Shown: positions 37,463 through 49,019 of the stretch, one piece after another
Layout of the letters: each line of letters starts with the position of its first letter
How positions within the stretch are numbered: the stretch's first letter is position 1
Program-made: the position numbers and the translations under genes
DNA from: Paragonimus skrjabini miyazakii
Taxonomy: Eukaryota; Platyhelminthes; Trematoda; Plagiorchiida; Troglotrematidae
Assembly: GCA_014338405.1 (NCBI GenBank)
Contig: JTDE01000163.1
Span: forward strand, 250,967 to 314,966
Direction of reading: 5' to 3'
DNA length: 64,000 nucleotides
The notes under the pieces: model-generated
The model's database searches: none
Seen by the model: the letters and a program-made list of their open reading frames with translations, nothing else
Told to the model about the DNA's origin: nothing

Positions 37463-37578
37463 AAGTTGTAATACTCAACATTTCAACCATCTCAAATGGC
37501 CTTCCTCAGGAGTGTTGTAATAGAAACTACATACGTGAAGGCCAGTAGAAATGGTTGAAACGTTGAGTATTACAACTT
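37463..37578. repeat. Inverted repeat (hairpin) with hammerhead-like core
   Basis: Arms of 42 bases (37463-37504 and 37537-37578) are identical at 38 positions when inverted, around a 32-base loop. The minus strand of the left arm contains CTGAGGA (37503-37509) and GAAA (37481-37484). They enclose a six-pair stem ggccat/atggtt, matching the hammerhead pattern CUGANGA-stem II-GAAA. A related single arm lies at 56112-56172. Such motifs at PLE termini are known, but cleavage here is unproven and stem III is imperfect. Confidence 0.5.
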
Positions 37579-38389
37579 AATCGTGATGTTAGATTCTTCT
37601 TAATCCATATATAAAGAAGTGGACTGCCATGGTGCTTTGAAAATATTACACCTGAAAGATGTTATGTGTCTATCAAATTAATCGAAACAGTCGAATGAGA
37701 TACGCAACATGCTTCACTAGCTGCCAGATAAACTAAAGAATGAAATGATGTTTGAATAACTCATGATCATTTTTATTCTCTAGTAACTGCGCAACTCTCC
37801 TGCTTGTTTGACATAAATGTTATTGTTAGTCCCAAATACTAGAGCAAAGGTACCCACACATTTGTAGTACAGTATATGAGGGTGAATTAAATAAACGACT
37901 TCTACATGTGCTTAAGTTAGTGGAGTTCGCTGCAAACCGGATAGCAGCTTTAGACAGGTCTAATGCAAATGGTACTACTCAGGGTAGCTAGAAAACATAA
38001 GTCTGCAGCCATTTTTCTTAAACGGCTCTCGGTAGTTGTCTTAGCTGACAAACAACCACTAGCTAACTCGACGTACTGTCCATAAAATGCAAGCTATTAG
38101 CATGACCAATTTCTGTGTGGTTCTGGATATGTTATTGAGGAGGTTGATGCTAGAAACGTAAGTATTATTGAGCACAGCTGTTTTCCAATTGTTTGAACAT
38201 TCTAACTTGAAGACGGTTGAGCATGGGCAGAAGAACAGGGAGTTTTGAGCTGCCATCATGATGAGATTTTCCATTCGGGATGAAACAGAAGAACAAGTTA
38301 GAAAGGTTTCGGCCACGAAGACTATGCGGTATGCAAAACCGCAATGACAGTTTGCCTGGGAGCCGCGTTCTTCCAGTATTCCCGAGGTT

Positions 38390-38880
38390 AAACTAATCTA
38401 TCAATAGATCGTCTACAGTCATAAAATAACTTGCTACCTTTGTACATGGTCATGAGCAGTGGAGCTACCAATAAAGTTCTGCAATTTCAGAATAAAATAA
38501 TTAGAAAACGTAACTCATGTGGTGTTCTCCGGAGTAAAATTTCATACATTCTGATCACACATGGACATGTAACCAATCTTGAACGAGTCAAAATTCGACA
38601 GAGTGCAAGTCGTGGCTTAGGGGATTAAATAGACGGACGCAAAAATTGGAAGTGAAAATTGTGGAAATGCTGTCCCCTAGAAACGGGAGTTCTAAATACA
38701 CCGTTTTCTTTGGTACTGTCGTCACTTCCACAGTTGGGATGACGGCTCTGCTGTACATTCTAATAAATCGCAAGGGTAGCCGTTGACCAGCAAAATGTCT
38801 AGCAATAAGCCTAACTTTAGCTATGGAATGGTATGGGACTAGAATAAAGTAACTCCGAATCGTCATAGACCAATTGGAAG
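38390..38880 (-). mobile_element. PLE fragment: region between RT and GIY-YIG
   Basis: The minus-strand frame contains LPLRFIRMYSRAVIPTVEVT followed by VPKKTVYLELPFLGDSIS. The latter is the conserved K-K-x-V-x-L-x-L-P-F-x-G-D linker found between the reverse transcriptase and the endonuclease of PLEs. A second frame at about 38410-38475 (APLLMTMYKGSKL) matches the next part. The GIY-YIG core is not visible. It is truncated at both ends. Confidence 0.65.
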
Positions 38881-41800
38881 ATGTAAACTTCCTTTGAGCA
38901 GATAACCTTTCGGAACAGAAAAAGTCTACCGTGTAAAAGTTGTGAAATTTTCATTGCAAAAGCTTGCTTACCTATTATTATTTCTAGTTTTGTTACTATG
39001 TTATTAACAGTCTCACATAAAATTACTAATAGAGAAATTTCTAAATCGAATTTATTCAGTCTTTTCAGTCATATGAAGATACTCATAGCGCCAGTGTTTC
39101 GCCTCTGGTCTAACCCCTTCGTCAATCGAATGCTAACAAACTTACGAAAGACAACGTCTTAACCACTTTTTAGTTGCCATGAATGTTTACTGGCTTTTCA
39201 TACCATACACAAAACGTTATCATACGCTGGTAACTGGACTTCGTGTACCACCGAATGCTACACTCAAATTTCCAACAGCTCACCATTTAGATAAACTTTC
39301 ACTAGTATACGGACTGTCTGTTTCCGGGTTAATTCACAAATCGTTTTGTGTTGTACTAGGAACTGCTAGTTCACAATCTCAGGACATCCGGTCGCTCCAT
39401 TGTGCTAGCCACCATGACAAGGTTTACATTAACGTCTGAGCTTCATCAGTGTCCTTTAACTAGACGTAGGCCACGGTCAACACAATTTCGATGGCAGTCG
39501 ATTGGCCTAATGGTCACATCCGATTGATTCGAATTCGGAGGTCGAGAGGTATGGAACAAGTGAATCATTTCTTCGAAGTTCACTCTGCTATGCCCAACAA
39601 AGGAAGTCATAAAGGTGTACATGCTAAGCTAAACAAGTTACATACGATTTGCTAATCATGTGGCCTTATACAACGATTGCCTCACGAATACTTGATCTAC
39701 ACGAATAACCTCGGCGACTGTGTTTTGTCGACTGCGCATTTTACTTCTCATAGTAGTGAACACTCAGAAATCGTAAACATTTCATTTCAAATAAGTTTCA
39801 GAGAACATCTAGCAACATGAATATTACCTGTTAACTTTAAATCAGTTCTGGCTAAGTAACGAATTGTTTTGTTTTATTTCGTGTTAACCAAAAACCACTT
39901 TTTAATGTATAAGACTGAGTGGTACTGAACGTGTCGAACGTTTGCTAAAGCGAGTCTTCTGAACTAGCAGTAGAATACACATCATTAGATAATATTGGAT
40001 CGGAAGATAATTGGTTGATTATATCACGTGATCATAATGATCATCATCATAGACAGCAGTATATCGGTGATACTTACTGATCCTTAACTCTCATAAAAGC
40101 ATGAAGAAAAAAGGCAAACCCTGATTGGAATGAGAAAAACACCTTAACAACAACTTTTGAATCAATGAAGAAATATCTTAACGTATAAATATATGTGGTA
40201 CAAACATTCTTCCATTCCATCCAGTATAACCCATGTGCATAAAACTGCTAAATATCCTTGTACACGCACAAAATATATTGTGCACACAAACAGTTTAGAA
40301 ACTAACAAAGATGTATTGTAGCCCAAGCTGCCGCTCAAATCAATAACGAAAAAAAGGTTTTGTCATAAAAAAGAAATAGTGAAAAATCAGGTAAAATTAA
40401 TCGAAGTGGAATAATGGGGCATAAATAGGAGCAACGCGAGTGAGAACAGCAGCATGCTATCATAGCGTTGCTAACTTACGATTCCAGTGGGCGGAATGTC
40501 CCCGCCCAAACAGGTGACACCCCATTTGCTGAAACACCACACAAGATTGATCTGTTCATTCCTTAGTCACAAAACGATTTAGTTCCATTCACTGAATCTT
40601 CATTCATGTTATGATGATCCAAACCGGCAACTCTCTCGATTTAAAAAATACATTTTTTTGCATCAATCTGCTAAATGTGTACCCTTGGTTTTAGTTGATC
40701 AGTGCGACCAACACATTGTTCTCAAATCCGAACATCTCAGTGTACAGCCTAATCATGTGTTGTCGGGCTACACTGCCCATGCGCAAATGTAATCAAAATA
40801 AACTGTATTGTCGCCATTGTGAACACTGGCGATTGACTTTCCATTCATTTTTCATATTGGACGTATGCGGTGCACTGAATATGAGCTTCTAATCAAACAC
40901 TTTCTGTCTCCTAAACCCTGATCTTATTAAAAATGGCGCGTTTTTTATAGGTTAGTAGCCAGTTATTTTGAAGTTTGTGGGTACAAGACGTGTGAAATTG
41001 ACAGTATATGTCTGAGCGATTTGATTAACGGATTTTACACAAATAGTCGATAGATTGAAACACCCTTATAGACACAGAGGCAAGCATTGTTCTGTACTCG
41101 GAAAGTCTTGTTTCAGCCACTTTCTGTCTGGGACAAAGTACAGAAAAATTTCAAGAAGCCGTAGTCAAGTGGATACAACGCATCGTTCATTGTGCACTAC
41201 TTGTACATCTGATGGAGGCTTTAGACATAATCCTGATACCGACAAAGCGATCACATAATCCCAGTTCCTAAACATTAAACTATTTCCTCTGTTGTTTGGC
41301 CTAATTTTACGTAGGCAGGAAAAGTGAGACCTGGTTGCAACGCTATGAGGCTACTAAGGTTTGCCCTAAAAATCGGATCTTTTATACTGAAGGTTACATA
41401 GTGTGATCAGTTTCAGTTGACCAATACTTCAATGTGGAGGCAGTCTCATTACTTATGTACTTACGTAAAAGCGATTAAACAGTAAGCAATTTTGCAAAAG
41501 TTTGGAGTTAAATTCGAAGATGTCTTATTGCAAACCTAAAAAATCTGTCAACCTGTTTAGATTTGTCAGCGGTTTGTAAACAGTTGGTCAAAACGTACGG
41601 ACTACTGGCAACGTTGTAATACATCTTGTACAGAGCTTAAGTTAGAATCGTGCTTTCTTCCAGACTGTTATTACTATAACTGACAAACCGTTCACTGTTT
41701 TGTTGGAGAAATTATCCACTTTGGATAACGAAAGTACTTCTGTAGAAATATGAGATACAATCAAGCACTTCATGTAGCAAATTAGTAAGTCTGTTAAAGA

Positions 41801-42433
41801 ATGTAAATCGTTGATGGTAATGAACACTGCTCATTGCTAACACGATTGATGACAAGGGATATTTAACATATAAGAATGCTCACTGATCGAACTGAAACAC
41901 ATTTTTGTTGACAGTTAAATGTTCAAATGGATTAACCATTGTAGATGTATTTTCCCCCAGATTTGAGTGCACCCACTCAACAAAACGCTTTTGAGGACAT
42001 TTTAGAATACGACCGTTTAAATGAGTAGTCTGTGAAATAACAAGCTAAGGTGAGATATTTAACTCAACAACCTGAAGACGGTCAGTTTAATGTAATTCGG
42101 CTGCCGCCTAGTTTCGAAAGGAGATAAAAACGGTTGGATCACATAAGATCAAGGATGACCGTCTAAAATGTAAAATGTACCCTAATGTATCATCGAATGG
42201 CACGTTAAACTGCTGCTGACTCCAGTTTCTCCTGGTTAGAACGACTGGCCAAATACCAGACAGAACGTGCACATTCACGTTCACCTCTGATTGTAAACTT
42301 TAGGGAACAGAGCGGTTGTTGGACCTGCGCGGTATTATTATTCCGCTTGTCCATGCAATACAACAATGTAAAATTGTTGGTTTTCTCGGAAGTTTGAATA
42401 AAACGATTGAGACACGAAGAGTGATGAATGCAA
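38881..42433. other. No firm feature; possible old SINE head at about 39490
   Basis: No gene is supported. At about 39489-39545 a stretch (gattggcctaatggtcac, then gattcgaattcggaggtcg) resembles pol III A and B boxes, as in tRNA-derived SINEs. At 40487-40507 a small GC hairpin (gggcgg/ccgccc) occurs. Open frames at 39179-39439, 40695-40892 and 41055-41258 lack splice support. Confidence 0.35.
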
Positions 42434-42590
42434 GCATTTCATATTCACTCGTCAGCACCAAATTTACAATGACATTAATCAGCTTTTTTATATCGAGCAG
42501 TTCGGGGGCGTAATGAATTGTCAGTCGGCCGGTTGGGAAAGGTCGCTAAGTCCACAACGGGGTCAAGTCTACAGGCATTCAGCTAAAAGT
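42434..42590 (-). mobile_element. Inverted PLE 3' end flanking the larger PLE
   Basis: This block (cactcgtcagcaccaaattt, cagtcggccggttgggaaag, gtcaagtct) is the reverse complement of the 3' end of the PLE copies at about 45060-45180 and 57130-57260. It sits immediately upstream of the plus-strand PLE at 42601, so that element is bounded by its own 3' end in both orientations. Inverted terminal duplications of this type are a known oddity of Penelope elements. Confidence 0.75.
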
Positions 42591-42600
42591 CGGATATCCC

Positions 42601-43960
42601 TATCAATCTGCGCGACTATTAGAAAAGTGCAAGCTGAAACTGATAAACGGTAAGCTCAGACGTACTGCGACTGCACATACTAAAACTGCACAAATGCGAC
42701 TGTTAGATTTGCGTCGTACACTGCCGTATTTTTCCATCGTGAAAAACCTGTCATCGTGTTGTCGCATAGTGTCTACACAATTTCCCAAGACAACCATCGA
42801 CCATACGAAGCGCACCTATATCAGCTGTTTACAGAAGTCACGTGAGAATTCTGCTGAAAAACTATATCCACTGGATCCAAGCAGATACATATTGGACTGT
42901 TCTTCAGAACAGTTGAATTCTTTGCAATTGGAAGCCTTAGACATGTGTCTGGATTACAAAATACAATCACACAGGTCTAATCGTATTTATGTCGAAGTTC
43001 AGTTCGAGAAAATAATAGTTCGTTAATCCTATCTTCAGCCAACTAATGTTGACAATTTATGCTGGCTGAAAACTAAACCCATTGGTATATCGAATGAGTT
43101 CATCATGACTCCGAACGACGGCCGATACGTTATCTTAAAGTAACACCTGCAATAAGTAAGAAAACGTAAATAAAAAATGTGGCAATACTTCAGCCCAGCA
43201 GGGGCTCCGGGGCAATCACTTTAGATACGTACGTGCATAAGATGTTGTCAATATTGGGTGACCAAATGAAGTTTCAGCAAATAGACACAATGGACAATGT
43301 CGCTGAAATAAAAGGCCGCAAAGTACGGCATCTTTGACTTCTCGTAACCACGCATAACTGAAGACATGAGGAAGACCGTGTGGATCATCGACACTACAGC
43401 CTCCGTAAGACACACAGGTCTGGAATGTCACTTATGCCTATCCTGGTAAAGACAAATTCCCCAAATCACAAGTTGGTACGCTGGTTAGTTGCCATTCTAA
43501 CTCAATTGGAACAAAGGTTTCAGACATATTCTTTTAAGGATTCTGAATTGATCAGTAACTTAGATAGTATCAATCTTGTTAATGAGTTGATATACTCCGT
43601 AGACGCTCAGTCACTGTTCAAACACGTCATGCTACATGAGATAGTTGATTATATTTATGGGCTCGTTGAAACGAGCTACATCGCTTTGCTCCCAGCTATT
43701 GGTACTCTCAGAGAAACTATATTATTGTGCACTGAAAACTTGAGCTTCCGTTTCCTTGATTGGTGCTACCTCCAAAAAGAAGAGTTAACTATAGGAAATC
43801 CATGAAAGCTCATCTTAGCAGACTTTTTGCAACCGCTACGTTGACGATACACTCAGACAGTAGATAACCTAATACAACTTTTCAATAGTTGTTTTTCCAA
43901 CATAAAGGTAACGCGTGAATTTGTGATTGGCAATTGGTCGCTTTTTTAGACATACTCGTA
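42601..43960 (+). mobile_element. PLE, N-terminal region and reverse transcriptase (most complete copy)
   Basis: A frame open from 42601 to 43023 gives the N-terminal part (YQSARLLEKCKLKLINGKLR, LSSCCRIVSTQFPKTTIDHT, LQLEALDMCLDYKIQSHRSN). After a stop it continues with WLKTKPIGISNEFI at about 43060. The RT follows at 43380-43960. SLRKTHRSGMSLMPI corresponds to the PLE K-T-H-K-P segment, and HKLVRWLVAILTQL follows. SVDAQSLFKHV stands for motif A. CYLQKEELTIGNP stands for motif B. A motif-C equivalent and VDNLIQLFNSCFSNIKVT follow, then FLDIL at about 43945. Several stops and at least two frameshifts disable it. Confidence 0.85.
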
Positions 43961-43966
43961 AGTCTG

Positions 43967-44214
43967 TTCAGTCACGAACGTAAAACATTGGAATATATAG
44001 GACATGCGGATAGCAACAACAATAGAAACAATCAGCCATTGGGTATGGATGAAACAAGGACTGGTATCAGTTCCAGGGCAGACAAACTGCGTGAGTCAAC
44101 AGGTTGTGCACACACAGGACTGGGCGTCGAATATTTATTAATATTGCCTCGGAGAAGGCAAACGATTTCGAGTTCCGATCACGCAACAATACTTGTTTTA
44201 CGTTCGTGACTGAA
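43967..44214. mobile_element. Small element with perfect 21-base terminal inverted repeats (MITE-like)
   Basis: The ends TTCAGTCACGAACGTAAAAC(A) at 43967-43987 and their exact reverse complement at 44194-44214 enclose 206 bases with no long conserved frame. It lies precisely where the PLE reading is interrupted, between FLDIL (43945-43958) and VIVSRREDS (about 44303). It is therefore part of an insertion into the PLE. No clear target duplication was found at its immediate edges. Size and structure suit a non-autonomous DNA transposon, but the superfamily is unknown. Confidence 0.6.
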
Positions 44215-44219
44215 GAAAG

Positions 44220-44298
44220 TAAACGAAATGTTGACATCTTGCGACGTATATCTTTTATCCCTATTGGTGAAATAGATCAGGGGAACCCAGCGTTTTAA
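44220..44298. repeat. 78-base block shared with 59863-59940
   Basis: This block (starting taaacgaaatgttgacatc and ending ccagcgtttta) aligns over its whole length, about 80% by eye, with 59863-59940. It sits between the MITE-like element and the resumption of the PLE frame, so it belongs to the insertion rather than the PLE. In the 59.8 kb copy part of the block has been duplicated in inverted orientation to form a palindrome. Confidence 0.65.
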
Positions 44299-44302
44299 GT
44301 CA

Positions 44303-45275
44303 TTGTAAGTCGCCGAGAAGATAGCTGCATTAAAACAGCTGCCTATAGGAAATCCACTCAGTCTGGTTAGTAACCATACGTTAGTAGTTTCATATCAATT
44401 CAACTTAAGCGCGGACTAGTAAATAGACTATTCACACGAGCAAGACGAATCTGTACACAGCTTAGACTTGAGAAGGAATCAAACTTGATTACTTCTGTAC
44501 TACAGTCTAATGCGTATCCGAAAAGGTTCATAGATAGGCATAGTAGACCGAAACCATCTTCTGAACAGTGAGGAAAAAGAAGGCTTATATAAAACTATTT
44601 TTTCAAGTTCATTATAACACGCATCAAACAATGCCAAGATTAGTGAATTCAGTTAGACGAACACTTAAGGCACAGAAACTCTGCGTATTAGCTCGGACTC
44701 AGAAACTGCCTGTCCCTCCAATAAAAGGAGATCAGCCCGTCACTGCCATCCTACTTTGTGTCTACCAACTTATATGTAACTGCAAAGAAAATTAAATAGG
44801 CAGAACCGAGAAGTGCTTGATCTCCAGAGTGAAGAAACATTTTTCCAAATGGGGGCAGAAGCCAACTTTACAGAAGAACGACAATGTCGCTGAAACACAC
44901 AAACAACAAATGTTTGCACTCATAAGTCACGTTCTGACCACTGGTTAAGTTATCGACCCATTTTGTGCATTCAGAACCCTGTGACATCACTGCGACCTGT
45001 TGAGTTAGTCGAAAGTAATCGACTGAAACCGGCCTTGTGTGTTCAGAAACAGTTGCTAGTGAACTTGACCCCACCGTGCGCCAAGTGACTATTCCTAACT
45101 GTCCGATATGAAATACCAGCTCATGTCATTATAAATTTGGTACTGTCGAGTCAATACGAGATGATCGCATCTACCATTCTTCTTGTCCTTGGTAACCTTA
45201 ATTGTTGGAATATACTTCAATTTGATTGCGATTTCACAATCTCAGAACCATCGGTAATTTAAGTTATTACTGTTT
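44303..45275 (+). mobile_element. PLE, linker, GIY-YIG domain and 3' end (continuation)
   Basis: The PLE frame resumes with VIVSRREDSCIKTAAYRKS (about 44303-44360). The linker follows (LKRGLVNRLFTRARRICTQ at about 44405). Then come a Q-K-L-x-x-P segment and CVYQLICNCKEN at about 44759-44793, the GIY half of the nuclease. The YIG part is damaged by a stop. The tail (KWGQKPTLQKNDNVAETHKQ) matches the fragments at 32.9 and 56.9 kb. The 3' flank ends in a caaatttggtactgtcgagtcaata-like sequence shared by all copies. It is disabled by stops and frameshifts. Confidence 0.85.
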
Positions 45276-45881
45276 CGCCACTCGTACTACACAATGTTTA
45301 AAAGATCAGACTGTCTCTCTTCAAAATCAGATAAAATTTTAGGTGATGTGTGAGCAAGCAACTAAACACATCGAGGGGTACTGGACCATATGTCAAGTTT
45401 GCATTGATAGTGGCCGACGATTGATTGTAAATGCTAATTACCGTAGATGGGGTGCGTTTGAATGATGAGACTTATATGCATTCGGTACAATTATTCAAAT
45501 GCACTGATTAAAGTTTCGTTTGATTTTGATGAAGTTTAACAGAAAAATCATAATCTTGATTTGTTCTAAAAGTGTCGTTCCATCCAGCCATTAATGCTAT
45601 ACAGTCTGTGTAATTTAAGTTCATGCCCTACGTCCCAGAGAGTCAACGCTGGTTAATTATATTTTCAGTTAATTTGATTCTCGTGCTTTTACTAGTCACT
45701 GTCAGCAAGCTCTACTTCGTAGCTCTAAACGCTTGTCTACTTATCGCGCATTCTCCTTACCAACTAAATGGCTTATAGCTAGATTCTAATCGGCTGTGGT
45801 GGAAGCATATTTCTTGGTCTGGTACCCTGGTTGATTTCTGGGTGCTTTTTTAAACGTTGTTTCGGTATTCACTTACTGTAG

Positions 45882-46059
45882 TTCAACTTCCGATCAATAT
45901 GAACTTGTGAACAAGCCTTACGTTTTACTTGACAAAACATTACTACTTATCACAACAGACATAGGTGAAGCGGGCAGTGAAGGTGGTTTACAGACGCAGT
46001 TCTACACACTCGCAACTGAATTATGTATCTGCAAGCTGCACAATACGGAGTTGCGGATA
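45882..46059 (+). CDS. Candidate internal exon, unknown protein
   Basis: A 178-base open segment has a pyrimidine-rich acceptor (ggtattcacttactgtag). It starts with one base of a split codon and ends on a codon boundary at a GTGGGT donor. The peptide contains STSDQYELVNKPYVLLDK, LLLITTDIGEAGSEGG and LATELCICKLHNTELRI, alternating in a way that suggests beta structure. Its end phase fits the micro-exon at 46189 across an intron of 129 bases. The reading frame stays open past the donor, so the 3' end is uncertain. Not recognised. Confidence 0.4.
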
Positions 46060-46188
46060 GTGGGTTCATTTTATTTGCTTTCCTTGGTTTTTCGCATAAG
46101 TTTTATTTTTCTCACTCGAGTTCACTACAGTTAGGACCCGGTATCAACCCATCTCTATTGCCGCTGGTGATTATAATGTATTTTTCAG

Positions 46189-46230
46189 GGGCTTTCTCAA
46201 TTCTACCGTTGGCGATATATCCATGTGAAA
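46189..46230 (+). CDS. Candidate 42-base micro-exon
   Basis: A near-ideal acceptor (aatgtatttttcag) and a good donor (GAAA followed by GTAAGC) bracket exactly 42 bases, or 14 codons in phase 0 (GLSQFYRWRYIHVK). Lengths divisible by three and this size are typical of flatworm micro-exons. It fits in phase after the 45882 exon and before either 47117 or 48686. Because it is so short, the evidence is the quality of the two splice sites and not the coding content. Confidence 0.4.
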
Positions 46231-46454
46231 GTAAGCATATATGCATGAGGATAATGTGAATTTTGCTAAAAATTACTGCGCGTGAAAGTCATATGTACGG
46301 CATTTGGCTGATAGTATTTTCATCGGATTCGATGACGAGTGGATTAATTGCCGATGCCATGGGTTAAATTGAAAATGTAGTGTTTGAGAGCTTTGCCGCC
46401 CATTCTAATCTCATATTCAGTTTGTTGGGAAGCCAGAATTCCAAAGTAAAATAG

Positions 46455-46758
46455 CTCAAAGGCTACAAACTATAAAGATGTGTTGCAATTTGAGTTACAC
46501 GCTGACAGTCGGTCAACGGGTCCAGAAAATCAGGGTCTCGAAGGATGTATTTATGTGTTAAATGGTGATTTCATAACCAGAATGTACATCTATTTGCATA
46601 CAAGCCGACTGATTCGTAGAAATCTCTCTGTAGGATTATTCCACCCTGTTGTTTGCCGAGCGGAAAGTTGTGAAGTGGTGTGTTTGTCAAGGAATATCGG
46701 ACCACTGATATATCTGTCTATTCTAATTGTTGCGAATTTATTACACAGCAGAAAATAG
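46455..46758 (+). CDS. Coding-like open segment, unknown protein
   Basis: A frame of about 100 codons, open from about 46455 and ending in TAG at 46756, has plausible codon use. Segments are NYKDVLQFELHADSRSTGPE, GCIYVLNGDFITRMYIYLHT and HPVVCRAESCEVVCLSRN, with a hydrophobic end (LIYLSILIVANLL) that could span a membrane. A possible acceptor is ttgcaatttgag (exon from 46490, phase 0), and a possible donor is GTAGGA near 46632. Exact boundaries are unclear. It may be an exon of the gene holding 45882 and 46189. Confidence 0.3.
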
Positions 46759-46767
46759 GTTTCAACA

Positions 46768-47116
46768 TTAGAATGTTTTATTTATAGTAGGATCAATGCA
46801 ACAATGTGTGTAGGCAGGCAGGAACACGCGAGAAATATGGATATGTAACGATACGCCAGTAGTCATCAGAGTCGGGTGTGAACAGAACAAATCGATCAAT
46901 ATATTGATCCCATGATCCCTTAAATACCACTTGTAATTGGGGAGGAGCTGGTCTCTGTACAGCATGTCAAACTAACCAGTGAACTGGAACAATATTTAAT
47001 TTATGTTCATTTTCCGTGTCAGCCATGGCTGCTAAGTAGTTACGGTTCACCATGGCTGACAGTGTTTTCTTAGTGCACAACCAAGTATTGCCTACTGTAT
47101 AAGGTTCGGTGTTGAG
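46768..47116. other. No recognised feature
   Basis: The spacer between two coding-like segments has a minus-strand frame (46768-46965) without support. Confidence 0.4.
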
Positions 47117-47335
47117 ATGTCATTCGAAGAGAACCCGAGTTTAACTGGTGATACATATCTCAGACTGAACGACATGTTTTGGACATTACTACGCCGGCAG
47201 AACTTGAAATTGTTATTCTACACTCTCCACTCGGGAGTTTTGTTACCACTTTACTGTGAAATCAAAAAGCGCACGCATCATGACATGCTAATCCCGTGTT
47301 GTCCTGCGTTTGATTGTCCTTCAGCCAAAAAATAA
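47117..47335 (+). CDS. Candidate terminal exon with overlapping polyA signal
   Basis: A frame of 72 codons begins at an ATG (47130) or just behind a weak acceptor (ggttcggtgttgag). It ends in a TAA at 47333 that overlaps AATAAA (aaaaataaacat). The peptide is MSFEENPSLTGDTYLRLNDM then FWTLLRRQNLKLLFYTLHSG and VLLPLYCEIKKRTHHDML, a basic amphipathic stretch with a CCPAFDCPSAKK tail. A weak donor GTGAAA occurs inside it. If terminal, a gene would end here. Not recognised. Confidence 0.35.
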   Translation: MSFEENPSLTGDTYLRLNDMFWTLLRRQNLKLLFYTLHSGVLLPLYCEIKKRTHHDMLIPCCPAFDCPSAKK

Positions 47336-48685
47336 ACATTAATAATAAGATTGACATCGTTCGATAAAAGTTATTGCAGACCTGTTAAAAGTGTGTCTCT
47401 GTCCAAGGATTTCACCAATTTTAAACAATTCAACTTAGTGCTGTAATACGAAAGATAAAAACGACAGAGTTGTTGTTTGTTACTTGGGTTAGAGAAGACA
47501 ATACATATGTTGTCGAATATGAGCTACAAAATTGGTGATTACGCGCCATTGTAGTAATTCTCTCTACCTAACATGTCTAGAGGTATGTATTTGTAAATAA
47601 TGTCCACTGAAGATCTTTTTGGTTCGCCAAATGACACGTACGCTGCACACGATACCCACATATCCGTTGTATTCGAATGTGAACTTTTGCATGTTATATA
47701 TTGATCTATTTCCGAGATAAGCCTTTTGTTGTGATACATACCAGCAGAATACCATTTGCATTTTGCTTGATTACATTGATTGATTACTTCGGAATATGAA
47801 CATCAGAAGTGAAAATCTGTGAAGTAAAATTTTGTCAACTTTGTTGCCTTCGTTTTGCGACAGAAATGAGCATTTCCGTATGATGATTTTTTAACTTCTA
47901 GCCAAGTACGAAAGGCATGGTGATTTAAACTCCCTCTAATTTTTTTAGCATGAGGGATGCGGTCCAACTCTTAAACTAATGGACCACACGCATCGTTGAG
48001 ATGTTGCAGTTCGTAAACGGAAGCCCGAGTGGACTAGACATAGATTCTAATGAAGTGGGCAGACTGTAGTCCAAGGGGGATCGCATTGTAATCCTGGACT
48101 GCTGGCCACAAACCTGGCGCGTTCAGTAAATCCTTAGTTGGTTTACTAAAATGACCTAGACATAACAAGTATACTTAACTGTATGTAGATCTGATGGAGC
48201 ACGCTTAGCATAGATTGGCAGCATTTACTATTGGAGTTCACGAGATGACTACAATAAGTCCTTTCGGGACAATTATGAACCACTCCGCCTGAATAACGAC
48301 GAAAAGAGAAGAGATGGTGAGATCTTGAAACTTTTTTGGTCAGACAGGTAAAAGTTTGAAGATATACTGTGTGGCGGTGACTAAAACAATAAAACCCTAC
48401 ACGACTCAGTGTAATGCTGAAGAAAGGAATATTGTCAGTTCCAAAACTAACGTTCTACATATATATATATATAGCTGTATTTTGTATACATGCACACAGT
48501 GATCACTGACGTACGCTTCTAGAGAAAGTGCAAACTATTTGTGATTCCTATAAAGCAGCAAATGAAAGTTCGCGCTCGAGTATCAAGGCAGTGGAAATGT
48601 ACAGTCTTCGCTGACTGGGTCACTTACTCTGCATACAAACGGGCCACCCACCGCAACGCACAATGTTCCAAGGAACTACTGATAG
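47336..48685. other. No recognised feature
   Basis: No gene or repeat was identified apart from a short AT microsatellite near 48459. The minus-strand frames at 47539-47761 overlap each other and lack support. Confidence 0.4.
48459..48473. repeat. (AT)n microsatellite
   Basis: About seven AT units. Confidence 0.9.
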
Positions 48686-48765
48686 GTAGAAGAAACCACA
48701 AGGTGGTCAAGCTATTACGTAATCACAGGCTATGGAGATCCTGACCATCTTGCTGAGCAACGTCG
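48686..48765 (+). CDS. Candidate internal exon, unknown protein
   Basis: An 80-base open segment ends at a consensus donor (CGTCG followed by GTAAGT). It begins just after an in-frame TAG that doubles as the acceptor (aactactgatag, weak pyrimidine tract). The peptide contains VEETTRWSSYYVITGYGDPD then HLAEQR. It leaves two bases at its end, which fit the one-base start of the terminal exon candidate at 57551 to form an arginine codon. Function is unknown. Confidence 0.35.
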
Positions 48766-49019
48766 GTAAGTACCATCTGCTTGGTTAGGAAGTTCGCGAC
48801 CGTCCATATCACTGACTGTCAACGATTTCCGGACATGACTGCGTGTACTGCAGGCCTGTGTCCATATTACTGTAGACTCATTTTTCAAATTTTTCAAGGT
48901 ATTTCTTTTTTTGGTTTTCTTTCCTCTCCACCTTCTGTTTTCCATGCATACTTGCACTTGAAATTCTGCCACTACGGATTATTGTCATGGTCAAAGCAAC
49001 AGTACCCACGCCTATAGTT

